From Candidatus Nanohalarchaeota archaeon (GTDB taxonomy: Archaea; EX4484-52; B79-G9), in contig DAOVYR010000019.1 in NCBI GenBank assembly GCA_030635525.1, positions 1 through 10,710 of the forward strand: 10,710 nucleotides of DNA, given 5' to 3'. This document shows, piece by piece, positions 1-6,172 of this stretch. A program made the translations under genes and the position numbers. Every line of letters starts with the position of its first letter. Within the stretch, counting starts at the first letter, position 1. Under the pieces are notes generated by a model, which worked only from the letters and a program-made list of their open reading frames with translations, made no database searches and had not been told where the DNA came from.

Positions 1-137
1 GATTTTTTATTGTGTATTGTATAAATATATGTACGCACAATAAAAAAGCTTGGGATACCTCAAATTTCACCAACATCCCATGATTTTTTATTGTGTATTG
101 TATAAATGTATGTACGCACAATAAAAAAGCTTGGGAT
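1..137 (-). repeat. Tandem palindromic repeat pair after purT
   Basis: Two 56-bp copies, 1-56 and 82-137, differ at one base (position 27 versus 108), a period of 81 bp. Each copy contains a perfect 12-bp inverted repeat, TTTTTTATTGTG with CACAATAAAAAA, at 3-14/36-47 and 84-95/117-128, with 21-nt loops. Read on the minus strand (the purT sense), positions 82 to 3 form a complete two-hairpin unit. Hairpin A pairs TGGGAT (complement of 75-80) with ATCCCA (complement of 51-56); AGC and hairpin B follow. The copy nearest purT has only the 3' half (ATCCCAAGC plus hairpin B). It decodes on the minus strand as IPSFFIVRTYIYTIHNKK, which resembles the leader of the prepilin at 7197. The array may continue beyond the left edge. 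It belongs to the dispersed family also seen near 2851, 2961, 7228 and 10118. Confidence 0.9.
117..137 (-). terminator. Probable purT terminator
   Basis: On the minus strand the purT stop codon (complement of 140-142) is followed within 12 nt by AGC and then six T residues (complement of 123-128). A second T6 lies 81 nt further on (complement of 42-47). Archaeal RNA polymerase terminates at T-rich tracts, so this repeat probably ends purT transcripts. Each T6 is also the first strand of a 12-bp hairpin. The role is inferred from position and base content only. Confidence 0.5.
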
Positions 138-139
138 TC

Positions 140-1579
140 TTATCGTGATATGTGCTTTTTTCTTGAGTCTGGTGTGTTGTCCTGTGCAATCCATTTTTTG
201 AACTGTCTTGTTCTCATCTCGATTTTATGGGCTGCGATTTCTGCTTTCTCTTTCGCGTCAAGCGCGTTTTTTCCCATAGCGAGAGTTATGCCGAGCCTCC
301 TGTGCACATCAAGAGGGTTCTTTGGGCCGTACGGTATGTTTGGCTTGCCGAAAAGATAGATATTTACACCCGGTGTGTTTCCTGCGTTCCAGATGCCGCT
401 GAATTCAGGGTCCCAGCCGCCGCAGCCGGCTTTGATGACGTGAGAGGAAGCAGGCATGAGCGGGTCTATTACGCGATAGCCATCTTCGTTTGTTCTTGCA
501 GGGATTGGGAGACCGCATATGGCACGGAGATGAAGTGCGCCTTCATTCATGCCAAGCATGTGCGACATAAAGGTTACCATGCCTGTATCGTGAGGGCGCG
601 GCGAGCATTCATTGCCTAATACCTGTACTTTTCCGTCTTCTGCTTTTACGAAGAGTTCGACACCGAAGATACCGAGACCGCCGAGTGCACCTGTGATTTT
701 CTTTGCTGCTTCATATATTTTTTTTTCTGCTTTTTTTGCAAGGTCTTCGTCCGGTTTGAATTTCGAGCCGACGTCTTCTGGTTTCCATGGCAGGTACTCT
801 GTGACATTTGGGCTCTGCCATGAGGCATGGTAGTCGCCCTCTATCTGATAATGTCCTATTGGCCTTGGGAAAGATGTGACTATTTTCCCGTTTTCGTCCA
901 GGTGCCTTACTGCAAGTTCTGTGACTTCTGTGTCAAATACGATATATTCTTCAATTATTGCTCTTGTGCCAGAACCTCTTGCGCCTTTTAGGGCTGTGAT
1001 GCGTGCTGGCTCTATGTCTTTTGGGGTTTTGATGAAGTAGGAACCGTGGCCAGATGAGCTCATTATTGCTTTGCTTATGCAGGGATATCCTATCTTTTCG
1101 ACTGCGTTTTTGAATTCAGCAGGGTCTTCAGTATCCACATAGGTATATTTGCTTGTTGATACACCTGCTTTTTTTGCGATCATGTCCCTGCTTCTTTCCC
1201 TGTTCATTGTTATCCAGACTGCTTTTGCGTTTGGCCTTACTGGCCAGCCTTCTTTTTCGAGCTGCATGAGCATATCGAGGTTGATTGCCTCTATCTCGCA
1301 GACTATTGCGCTTGGTTTTTCAAGTTCCACAACGTGGCGCAATGCATCACCGTCGAGCATGTCTATTGTATGCGACTTGTGCGCCACCTGCTGGGCTGGC
1401 GCGTTTTCGTAGCGGTCGACAGCGACGGTTGCCATGCCGAGGCGCTGGGCCTGGATGATTACTTCGCGCCCTATTTCTCCTGAGCCGAGGAGCAGGATTT
1501 TGCAGGAGTTGGCCTGGCAGGGCGATGTCAGGATGTCTCTTTTTGTATAGTTTGATGGGGATTGTGGATTGGAGTTCAT
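140..1579 (-). CDS. purT: Formate-dependent phosphoribosylglycinamide formyltransferase (PurT)
   Basis: A 479-residue ATP-grasp enzyme. PurT uses formate and ATP to formylate glycinamide ribonucleotide, the third step of cytosolic de novo purine synthesis, without a folate cofactor. Visible PurT motifs are the N-terminal nucleotide-binding loop LLGSGEIGREV (residues 30-40), ENAPAQQVAH (59-68), MLDGDALR (74-81), TMNRE (124-128), the ATP-grasp loop SSSGHGS (174-180), GHYQIEGDYHASWQ (242-255) and the metal/ATP-binding segment NECSPRPHDTGMVT (323-336). The GHYQIEGDY form and the C-terminal IEMRTR...RKKHISR match the archaeal subfamily as I remember it. It is longer than bacterial PurT (about 390 residues) because of a short N-terminal extension and insertions near residues 258-280, 386-403 and 417-425. 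The ATG at 1579 is preceded by GAGGTG. It is transcribed divergently from the pilus operon and is not obviously related to it. Confidence 0.96.
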   Translation of the reverse strand: MNSNPQSPSNYTKRDILTSPCQANSCKILLLGSGEIGREVIIQAQRLGMATVAVDRYENAPAQQVAHKSHTIDMLDGDALRHVVELEKPSAIVCEIEAINLDMLMQLEKEGWPVRPNAKAVWITMNRERSRDMIAKKAGVSTSKYTYVDTEDPAEFKNAVEKIGYPCISKAIMSSSGHGSYFIKTPKDIEPARITALKGARGSGTRAIIEEYIVFDTEVTELAVRHLDENGKIVTSFPRPIGHYQIEGDYHASWQSPNVTEYLPWKPEDVGSKFKPDEDLAKKAEKKIYEAAKKITGALGGLGIFGVELFVKAEDGKVQVLGNECSPRPHDTGMVTFMSHMLGMNEGALHLRAICGLPIPARTNEDGYRVIDPLMPASSHVIKAGCGGWDPEFSGIWNAGNTPGVNIYLFGKPNIPYGPKNPLDVHRRLGITLAMGKNALDAKEKAEIAAHKIEMRTRQFKKWIAQDNTPDSRKKHISR

Positions 1580-1584
1580 TGAAG

Positions 1585-1590
1585 CACCTC
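1585..1590 (-). promoter_or_regulatory. Ribosome binding site of purT
   Basis: The minus strand reads GAGGTG followed by six bases and then the ATG at 1579-1577. This is a good Shine-Dalgarno match and supports the chosen start; the next in-frame Met is residue 49, after the nucleotide-binding loop. Confidence 0.7.
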
Positions 1591-1620
1591 TGTTGTATTT
1601 TTTGGTTGTCTTTTTTCTAT

Positions 1621-1634
1621 ATTTGTATATTATT
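1621..1634 (-). promoter_or_regulatory. Candidate TATA element for purT
   Basis: The minus strand reads AATAATATACAAAT here, about 45 nt upstream of the purT ATG. A start site some 25 nt downstream would leave a short leader carrying the GAGGTG site. The whole region is AT-rich and other TATA-like strings are present, so the assignment is weak. Confidence 0.3.
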
Positions 1635-1691
1635 TTTTGACTTGTAAATAATAAATCATTTTTGATAGTGCCGGAATTTTTTGCGACACAT

Positions 1692-1705
1692 TATAGATAT
1701 CTATA
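1692..1705. promoter_or_regulatory. Perfect 14-bp palindrome, candidate operator
   Basis: TATAGATATCTATA is its own reverse complement. It ends 7 bp before the BRE and 14 bp before the TATA box of the pilus operon. A dimeric regulator site is plausible there, acting on the plus-strand operon or on divergent purT. The composition is AT-only apart from one G and one C, so a chance palindrome cannot be excluded. Confidence 0.4.
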
Positions 1706-1712
1706 TATTCTT

Positions 1713-1727
1713 GGAAAAGTTTATATA
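1713..1727 (+). promoter_or_regulatory. Archaeal BRE/TATA promoter of the pilus operon
   Basis: GGAAAAG directly followed by TTTATATA (1720-1727) is a textbook archaeal BRE plus box A. Transcription would be expected to start about 25 nt downstream, near 1750, giving a leader of roughly 140 nt before the first prepilin. It is the only strong promoter-like string I see for the whole plus-strand operon in an intergenic position. Confidence 0.7.
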
Positions 1728-1745
1728 CCCTGTTATACACATATT

Positions 1746-1820
1746 AAGTTAGTAAGATAGTATTTAAGTTAGTATTTAACTTGGTGTTGAAGTTAGTGTT
1801 TATGTGATACTGAAGTTGCA
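1746..1820 (+). repeat. AAGTT-type repeats in the operon leader
   Basis: AAGTTAGT occurs at 1746, 1766 and 1790, with a related AAGTTGCAG at 1813, so copies begin 20, 24 and 23 nt apart. The second copy can also fold, since AAGTTA (1766-1771) is complementary to TAACTT (1777-1782) across a 5-nt loop. The run starts around the predicted transcription start and continues through the untranslated leader. It could be a helically phased DNA operator or an RNA-binding site; the sequence does not decide between them. The rest of the 311-bp gap (1580-1890) shows no gene. Confidence 0.5.
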
Positions 1821-1872
1821 GTAGTATATTGTGGTTGTAAAAAGTGAAATGATTGGGTTGATTGAACCGAAG

Positions 1873-1883
1873 AGAGGAAGGTG
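1873..1883 (+). promoter_or_regulatory. Ribosome binding site of first prepilin
   Basis: GAGGAAGGTGG begins at 1873 and its GGTG core ends 7 nt before the ATG at 1891. This is a strong Shine-Dalgarno match and fixes the start. Confidence 0.75.
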
Positions 1884-1890
1884 GTAGACT

Positions 1891-2808
1891 ATGTTTTTAT
1901 CAAGAAATAGTAAGAAAAGTAATAGTCATGAGTTATATCGGAAGGCGCAGTCCCAAGTGCTATCTATAATACTTATAAGCGGTATCTTGATTACTGTTGT
2001 TGGTGCTACCTATATGTGGGGTGTGCCATTGATTGAAAAGGGGCGGACTTCTTCAGACAACGAGATTGCTGAGGGTTTTATGCTTCTTCTTAAAGAAAAG
2101 GTGGATGATGTGGCAGAGACTGGTGAGCAGAGGACATTATCCGTTGATCTCATAGGTGAACTTGAGTTGAGAGAGGATAATTCTTTGACATATACTATTG
2201 TTACAAGAGGTCTGAACATTGCGACCACAGCATGGGTTCCGCTTGCCGGGGGCATGTCGCCGGTGCAGGAGGATATGGCTGCGGTTGCGGCTGCTGGCGG
2301 TACGGGAACTGTGAATCTCAATGATGATGTGACATGTAATATGACGTCCAGTTGCGGGCCTGCTAACGTTGTGTTGTCAGATTGTACGGATTCATCGATA
2401 GATGGAACATATTCAGAAGGTAGTAATTTTATTCTTAATGACGAGACTTATCTGGTGCATCATATTGACTGCATCGGAGATATAGATAGTCAGGCACTTA
2501 TAGTAGGTCCTGAAAGAGAAAAGGCAGGCATTGTTGGCATTGATGAGGCAGGTGTTCTTATCGCAAGAAGCGTACCTGCCGGAGACAAGTTTAAAACAAT
2601 ATATCGTTTGGCGTACAGGGAACTAGATGATATATCAACTCCAAGCAAGGACGGTTACAGGATACAGCTAACGCGGGAAGGGAATAACATTTTAGGCCCG
2701 GGACAGCACAGGATTACTCTCCGGCGTGATGAAAACTCGAAGATAATCGGCGAGTCAAAGCATGGTGGAGACCTGATAGGAACGAAGATATACATATCAA
2801 TGTCGTGA
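1891..2808 (+). CDS. Prepilin-like protein 1 (class III signal peptide)
   Basis: A 305-residue protein beginning with a 19-residue basic leader that ends in RKA, followed by QSQVLSIILISGILITVVGA. That is the class III signal pattern cleaved by archaeal FlaK/PibD-type peptidases. After the N-terminal helix (about 20-48) comes a soluble domain, probably mostly beta. It includes an Ala/Gly-rich stretch (about residues 128-140), four cysteines between about 149 and 195 that could form disulfides outside the cell, and a basic C-terminal third. It is the first gene of the operon, has the strongest ribosome binding site and lacks the repeat-encoded leader seen in prepilins 2 to 4. Being promoter-proximal and upstream of the hairpin-rich gap, it may be the most highly made subunit; that is inference. 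I do not recognise a named pilin family in the mature domain. Confidence 0.85.
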   Translation: MFLSRNSKKSNSHELYRKAQSQVLSIILISGILITVVGATYMWGVPLIEKGRTSSDNEIAEGFMLLLKEKVDDVAETGEQRTLSVDLIGELELREDNSLTYTIVTRGLNIATTAWVPLAGGMSPVQEDMAAVAAAGGTGTVNLNDDVTCNMTSSCGPANVVLSDCTDSSIDGTYSEGSNFILNDETYLVHHIDCIGDIDSQALIVGPEREKAGIVGIDEAGVLIARSVPAGDKFKTIYRLAYRELDDISTPSKDGYRIQLTREGNNILGPGQHRITLRRDENSKIIGESKHGGDLIGTKIYISMS

Positions 2809-2822
2809 ATAACGGTGGCATA

Positions 2823-2876
2823 ATGTCTCCTGTAGAAGCAAATCATAGATTCTGGGATATTGGTGATACTGAGTGA
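2823..2876 (+). other. Possible 17-residue leader ORF in the gap
   Basis: An ATG at 2823, five bases after GGTGG, opens a 17-codon frame (MSPVEANHRFWDIGDTE) ending in TGA at 2874-2876, inside the 3' arm of hairpin A. EANHRF..IGDT resembles EAIRRF..IGRQT from the repeat-encoded leader in the last gene. It may be only a decoding of the repeat relic. If translated, ribosomes would melt hairpin A and affect the alternative pairings in this gap. Confidence 0.25.
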
Positions 2877-2931
2877 TTCCAAGCTTTTTTCCAACCAATA
2901 TCATGGAAGAATTCCATGCTTCTTGATTGCT

Positions 2932-2937
2932 AAGGTG
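2932..2937 (+). promoter_or_regulatory. Ribosome binding site of prepilin 2
   Basis: AAGGTG lies 6 nt before the ATG at 2944 and supports that start over the internal Met codon at 2971, which has no comparable site. Confidence 0.6.
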
Positions 2938-2943
2938 TAATTT

Positions 2944-3453
2944 ATGTTACAATCAAAATCCGGGAAACATATGTGTAGGTTGGTTCAATTTCCAGGCTCT
3001 TTGATTGGCGGTAGAGGTTGGTCTTCCAACAAAAAAAAACGAAAAGGCCAGATCCTGATAATTGAAGAGATGATGATGTTTGCATTGGGGGTCCTAATCA
3101 TTATTGGGATAATATTTATTTTCAGGGTGGTCAATGACGGGATACTTGAATTTGTTCAGGACGGGCAGACTGAAGAGATAAATGGCTATATTAAAGCGCA
3201 TATTGTGTCGTTGAATAGTATGAACTGTACGCGTTGCCATATTACATTTAAAATTCCTGAAACGATAAGTGGGGAGGAATATACTATTTATGGCGCGGAG
3301 AACAAAAAGAAGATACTGATCCATAATGATGATCGGATATGGAGTGAGAAGAATCTGTCAGTAGATGTCGTAGGGTTGTCTTATGGAAGTAAAATGTTAA
3401 GGCTTGAATATAATGACGGGGTAATATTTATGAGGGGTGTTAATGATTACTAA
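2944..3453 (+). CDS. Prepilin-like protein 2 with repeat-derived leader
   Basis: A 169-residue protein. The class III signal is KKKRKG|QILIIEEMMMF, with cleavage expected after Gly35 and acidic residues at mature positions 6 and 7 (type IV pilins usually carry Glu5). A hydrophobic helix follows to about residue 61, then a small domain of about 105 residues with a Cys-x-x-Cys pair (NCTRC, about 93-98). The 35-residue leader is long and contains KSGKHMCRLVQFPGSLIGG, encoded by a unit of the dispersed repeat family. Its stop codon overlaps the ATPase start by 11 nt, so the two are probably translationally coupled. It could be a minor or tip pilin; the mature domain is not one I recognise. Confidence 0.8.
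   Translation: MLQSKSGKHMCRLVQFPGSLIGGRGWSSNKKKRKGQILIIEEMMMFALGVLIIIGIIFIFRVVNDGILEFVQDGQTEEINGYIKAHIVSLNSMNCTRCHITFKIPETISGEEYTIYGAENKKKILIHNDDRIWSEKNLSVDVVGLSYGSKMLRLEYNDGVIFMRGVNDY
2960..3033 (+). repeat. Dispersed repeat unit inside prepilin 2 leader
   Basis: Hairpin A pairs GGAAA (2963-2967) with TTTCC (2989-2993), extended by CC/GG at 2960-2961/2995-2996 across a G-A mismatch. Hairpin B pairs TTTG (3000-3003) and TTGG (3005-3008) with CCAA (3026-3029) and CAAA (3030-3033), with A3004 bulged. A shorter competing hairpin is GTTGG (3017-3021) with CCAAC (3026-3030) around TCTT. It is the most diverged coding copy, with CCAGGC instead of CCAAGC and no T6 run. Confidence 0.55.
3432..3439 (+). 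promoter_or_regulatory. Ribosome binding site that decides the ATPase start
   Basis: GAGGGGTG precedes the ATG at 3443. The alternative in-frame GTG at 3437 lies inside this site and would leave no binding sequence upstream, so 3443 is preferred. Confidence 0.6.
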
Positions 3454-5236
3454 GACGAAGAAATTGAGTTTAAATAAAAGTGTTAAGGCGTTTAAGTCAA
3501 GATACAAAAACCATATTGCCAGACAAAAAGTGGATTCGTTGCCTTCCAGGGGAGATATCGATATTGACATTGTCAACCAGTTGATTCCTGCACTGAAAGG
3601 TATGCAGTTCGGTCAACAATCGAATAAGAAAAAACATAAAGTTCGTGAAAAGGACTACAAAATTGTTAATCTTCATGATCTGGAAAAGAGTACTGGCGAG
3701 GGTATTGATATTGATTATGCAGAGTTTCAGAGTATAGATATAAAGTATACTCTTACACCTGCTCAGGTAAATGGGAATGAGCGGGTTTATGCATGGGCGA
3801 ATATTGTGTGGGAACCTGAGGAGAAGTCGCTCAAGTATAATGTATTGGAACCGGAGCTTACGGAGATTGATAAAAAGGCTATAGCCATAATAAAGAATGC
3901 GATTGAAGAAAAAATAAATGTTCATTTTGAATCAGTGCACCGACAGGCAGCAGAGAAGTATATCAGCCAGATGATTGAGCAGATAATACGCCAGTATGAG
4001 ATGAAGTTAACTGTTGAGCAGAGAAATAAGTATAATTACTATCTTTTGAGGAACTTCATAGACCTTGACAGACTCCAGCCGATTTTAAATGATCCAAATG
4101 TTGAAGATATTAGTTGTGATGGTGTTGATATTCCTATATTTGTGTATCACAGGAACCCGAAGTTTGGGTCTCTTTCGACGAGTGTTTCGTTTGGGACTAA
4201 AGAAGAGCTTGATGATTTTGTGATGAAGCTGGCACAGAGATGCGGGAAGACCATATCTGTTGCAGAGCCGGTGCTGCAGGGTGCTTTGCCGGACGGGTCA
4301 AGGGTCCAGGCAACACTTGAGACAGATATTGCCAAGAGAGGATCAAACTTCACGATAAGAAAATTTACAAAGGAGCCGATGACTCCAGTTCATTTGATGG
4401 AGTATGGAACGCTGGATGCAAAGATGCTTGCATACCTTTGGTTTGTTATTGAGCATAACAGGTCTATACTTGTCTGCGGTCCTACTGCGTCAGGTAAGAC
4501 GACGCTGTTGAATGCCTTGTCGCTTTTCATAAGGCCGGGTATGAAGATAGTCTCGATTGAAGATACACCTGAACTGCGTCTCCCGCATGTGCATTGGATA
4601 CCTGAGATTGCAAGGGAAGGCATCAGTTCCTATGCCGGAGGTGAGAAGAGGCTGGGAGAGGTAAGTATGTTTGATCTTTTAAGGGCTGCATTGAGGCAGC
4701 GCCCGGATTATCTCATTGTTGGTGAGGTAAGGGGTAAGGAAGCATTTATACTTTTCCAGGCTATGGCAACGGGCCATGCGGGCTTGTCGACTATGCATGC
4801 GGATTCGCTTGAGAAGGTCATCGACCGGCTTACGACACCACCCATACAACTACCAGCATCACTTTTGGAGACTCTTGATTTGATTGTGTTTGCAAAGCGC
4901 CTGAGGTATCGCAACCATAATATACGACGTACGACAGAGATCCATGAGATTAATTATTATGATTCAGATGATAAGTATCTGGACAGTTCGAGAGTGTTTA
5001 GGTGGGATGCTTCGCTCGATATATTCAATATTGATGAAGATTCAGATTTACTGGGGCGCCTTTGCAGGGATGAGGGTATTACTGAATCCAAGCTTAAAGC
5101 AGAGATTGTGAACAGGGTTAAAGTGTTGAAGTGGATGAAGGAGAATGATGTGAAGGACTACAGGCAGGTGGGTGATGTAATCTCTCAGTATTATTCCAGC
5201 CCTCAGAAAGTGATAAATGCTATAGAGGCAGAATAA
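3443..5236 (+). CDS. Type II/IV secretion ATPase of archaeal pilus (FlaI/TadA-like)
   Basis: A 597-residue hexameric motor ATPase of the archaeal ArlI(FlaI)/PilB/TadA group, expected at the cytoplasmic face of the membrane to drive pilin assembly. An N-terminal domain (about 55-130) carries the Y-x-L-x-P...YNVLEPELTE signature of archaeal family members. The ATPase core has Walker A GPTASGKTT (346-354), the Asp box SIEDTPEL (371-378), Walker B PDYLIVGEVRG (421-431) with Glu428 as probable catalytic residue, and the His box TGHAGLSTMHADS (443-455). All key residues are present. The C-terminal region RTTEIHEI is also typical. It overlaps prepilin 2 and is followed one base later by the first platform gene. 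It is closer to a pilus or adhesion system than to an archaellum here, since no FlaH or FlaF/G genes are seen. Confidence 0.95.
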   Translation: MITKTKKLSLNKSVKAFKSRYKNHIARQKVDSLPSRGDIDIDIVNQLIPALKGMQFGQQSNKKKHKVREKDYKIVNLHDLEKSTGEGIDIDYAEFQSIDIKYTLTPAQVNGNERVYAWANIVWEPEEKSLKYNVLEPELTEIDKKAIAIIKNAIEEKINVHFESVHRQAAEKYISQMIEQIIRQYEMKLTVEQRNKYNYYLLRNFIDLDRLQPILNDPNVEDISCDGVDIPIFVYHRNPKFGSLSTSVSFGTKEELDDFVMKLAQRCGKTISVAEPVLQGALPDGSRVQATLETDIAKRGSNFTIRKFTKEPMTPVHLMEYGTLDAKMLAYLWFVIEHNRSILVCGPTASGKTTLLNALSLFIRPGMKIVSIEDTPELRLPHVHWIPEIAREGISSYAGGEKRLGEVSMFDLLRAALRQRPDYLIVGEVRGKEAFILFQAMATGHAGLSTMHADSLEKVIDRLTTPPIQLPASLLETLDLIVFAKRLRYRNHNIRRTTEIHEINYYDSDDKYLDSSRVFRWDASLDIFNIDEDSDLLGRLCRDEGITESKLKAEIVNRVKVLKWMKENDVKDYRQVGDVISQYYSSPQKVINAIEAE

Positions 5237-5237
5237 A

Positions 5238-6152
5238 ATGGATTCTAATGATGCTTACGTAAGGGTTTCTTATAAATATTTCTGCGGCTTTGCCAGAAAG
5301 TATCTTGTATCTGCGTTCAAGGATCTTTATAAGGATATCAGGCGGGCTAATATTTCCATGACTCTTGTGGAGTATCTGTCTGTTGCTATGGCAATATCAT
5401 TGGTCGTTTTTATGACAATGTCTGTGTCCAGCACGGTTATTGTGTTTCTGCTACTGAAATCCGTTGCTAATGTTACTATTCCCAGTGCCATTGTGCTTGG
5501 TGTGTTTATGGGATTTCTTTTTGGAGTGATGTCCTCATGCGGAATTTTTATGCTGTATTATACTTATCCTTCTGTTATGGTCGCTGACAGGAAAAAAAAG
5601 ATTGATGATTGCCTACCGTTTGCGACTCTCTATCTTGCGACAATTTCAGGAAGCGGTACGCCGCCTATTTCAATGTTTCGTGCGCTTGCGAATTTCAAGG
5701 AGTATGGTGAAATTTCAAAGGAGTCAGAGAGGATTATTGAAGAGACGGATGTGTTAGGTGTGAACCTGGCAGTTGCTATTGAAAATGCAGCAAACAGGAC
5801 TCCATCGAATCGGTTGAGGGATATATTCTGGGGCATAAAGTCCATAATTGTGGTCGGCGGTGACCTCCAGACGTTTCTGCATGAGAAAGCAGAAAATACG
5901 ATGATGGAGTATAAGCGCAGGTTGGCTCAATTTACCCAGCAGCTTACGATGTTTATTGAAATGTATATTACTGTCGTGATAGTCGGTTCTGTGTTTTTTA
6001 TGGTGCTTACGACGATAATGGGATCTATGAGTTCCGGTTCAAGCCAGATGATTGTGCTTTTACAATTCCTTATAACATTTCTGTTCCTGCCTGTGGCATC
6101 GTTTGGATTTATGATACTTATAAAGGGTATAGCTCCATCGACTAAGACCTAG
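5238..6152 (+). CDS. TadC/ArlJ-like platform protein 1
   Basis: A 304-residue integral membrane protein with one T2SSF-type domain. A basic N-terminal region is followed by membrane helices near 47-72 and 83-110, a cytoplasmic helical bundle (about 115-230) and two C-terminal helices near 236-262 and 271-297. The family-like segment LPFATLYLATISGSGTPPI (126-144) and the GGDL..FL element (207-214) lie in the bundle. It starts one base after the ATPase stop, with GAGG nine bases upstream of the ATG. Together with the next gene it would make the inner-membrane platform that receives force from the ATPase. Archaeal ArlJ usually carries both halves in one chain; here they are two genes, as in bacterial TadB/TadC. 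Confidence 0.9.
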   Translation: MDSNDAYVRVSYKYFCGFARKYLVSAFKDLYKDIRRANISMTLVEYLSVAMAISLVVFMTMSVSSTVIVFLLLKSVANVTIPSAIVLGVFMGFLFGVMSSCGIFMLYYTYPSVMVADRKKKIDDCLPFATLYLATISGSGTPPISMFRALANFKEYGEISKESERIIEETDVLGVNLAVAIENAANRTPSNRLRDIFWGIKSIIVVGGDLQTFLHEKAENTMMEYKRRLAQFTQQLTMFIEMYITVVIVGSVFFMVLTTIMGSMSSGSSQMIVLLQFLITFLFLPVASFGFMILIKGIAPSTKT

Positions 6153-6172
6153 ATAAGTAATGTGTGTTTCAA

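Larger units (their letters stand above)
2809..2943 (+). repeat. Structured gap with two repeat units
   Basis: This 135-bp gap between prepilins 1 and 2 carries two diverged units of the dispersed family. Unit 1 (2851-2911) has hairpin A, TGGGAT (2853-2858) with ATTCCA (2876-2881), one G-U pair, then AGC and T6 (2885-2890). Its hairpin B pairs TTTTTCCA (2886-2893) with TGGAAGAA (2904-2911). Unit 2 (2902-2935) has CATGGAA (2902-2908) with TTCCATG (2912-2918) around a GAA loop. It reads HGRIPCFLIA in one frame, like the HGK...RFPSYFIG leader of the last gene. An alternative 9-bp pairing, GATATTGGT (2856-2864) with ACCAATATC (2894-2902), excludes both hairpin A and unit 2. The 3' end supplies the AAGGTG site (2932-2937) for prepilin 2. 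Confidence 0.75.

Noticed and set aside
1..137. CRISPR-like pattern: two near-identical palindromic repeats around a 25-nt spacer
   Set aside because: Only two copies are visible, repeats of 56 bp are long for CRISPR, and the 'spacer' holds the complementary arm of hairpin A, which matches units elsewhere in the window. No cas gene is seen.
140..200. Possibility that the purT C-terminus derives from the repeat
   Set aside because: The last residues (RKKHISR after IEMRTR) match the natural end of archaeal PurT as I recall it, so the repeat begins only after the stop codon.
227..619. 130-codon open frame on the plus strand
   Set aside because: It lies antisense within the well-supported purT gene and has no recognisable protein features.
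3437..3439. GTG as start of the secretion ATPase
   Set aside because: It overlaps the GAGGGGTG ribosome binding site; the ATG at 3443 is correctly spaced.
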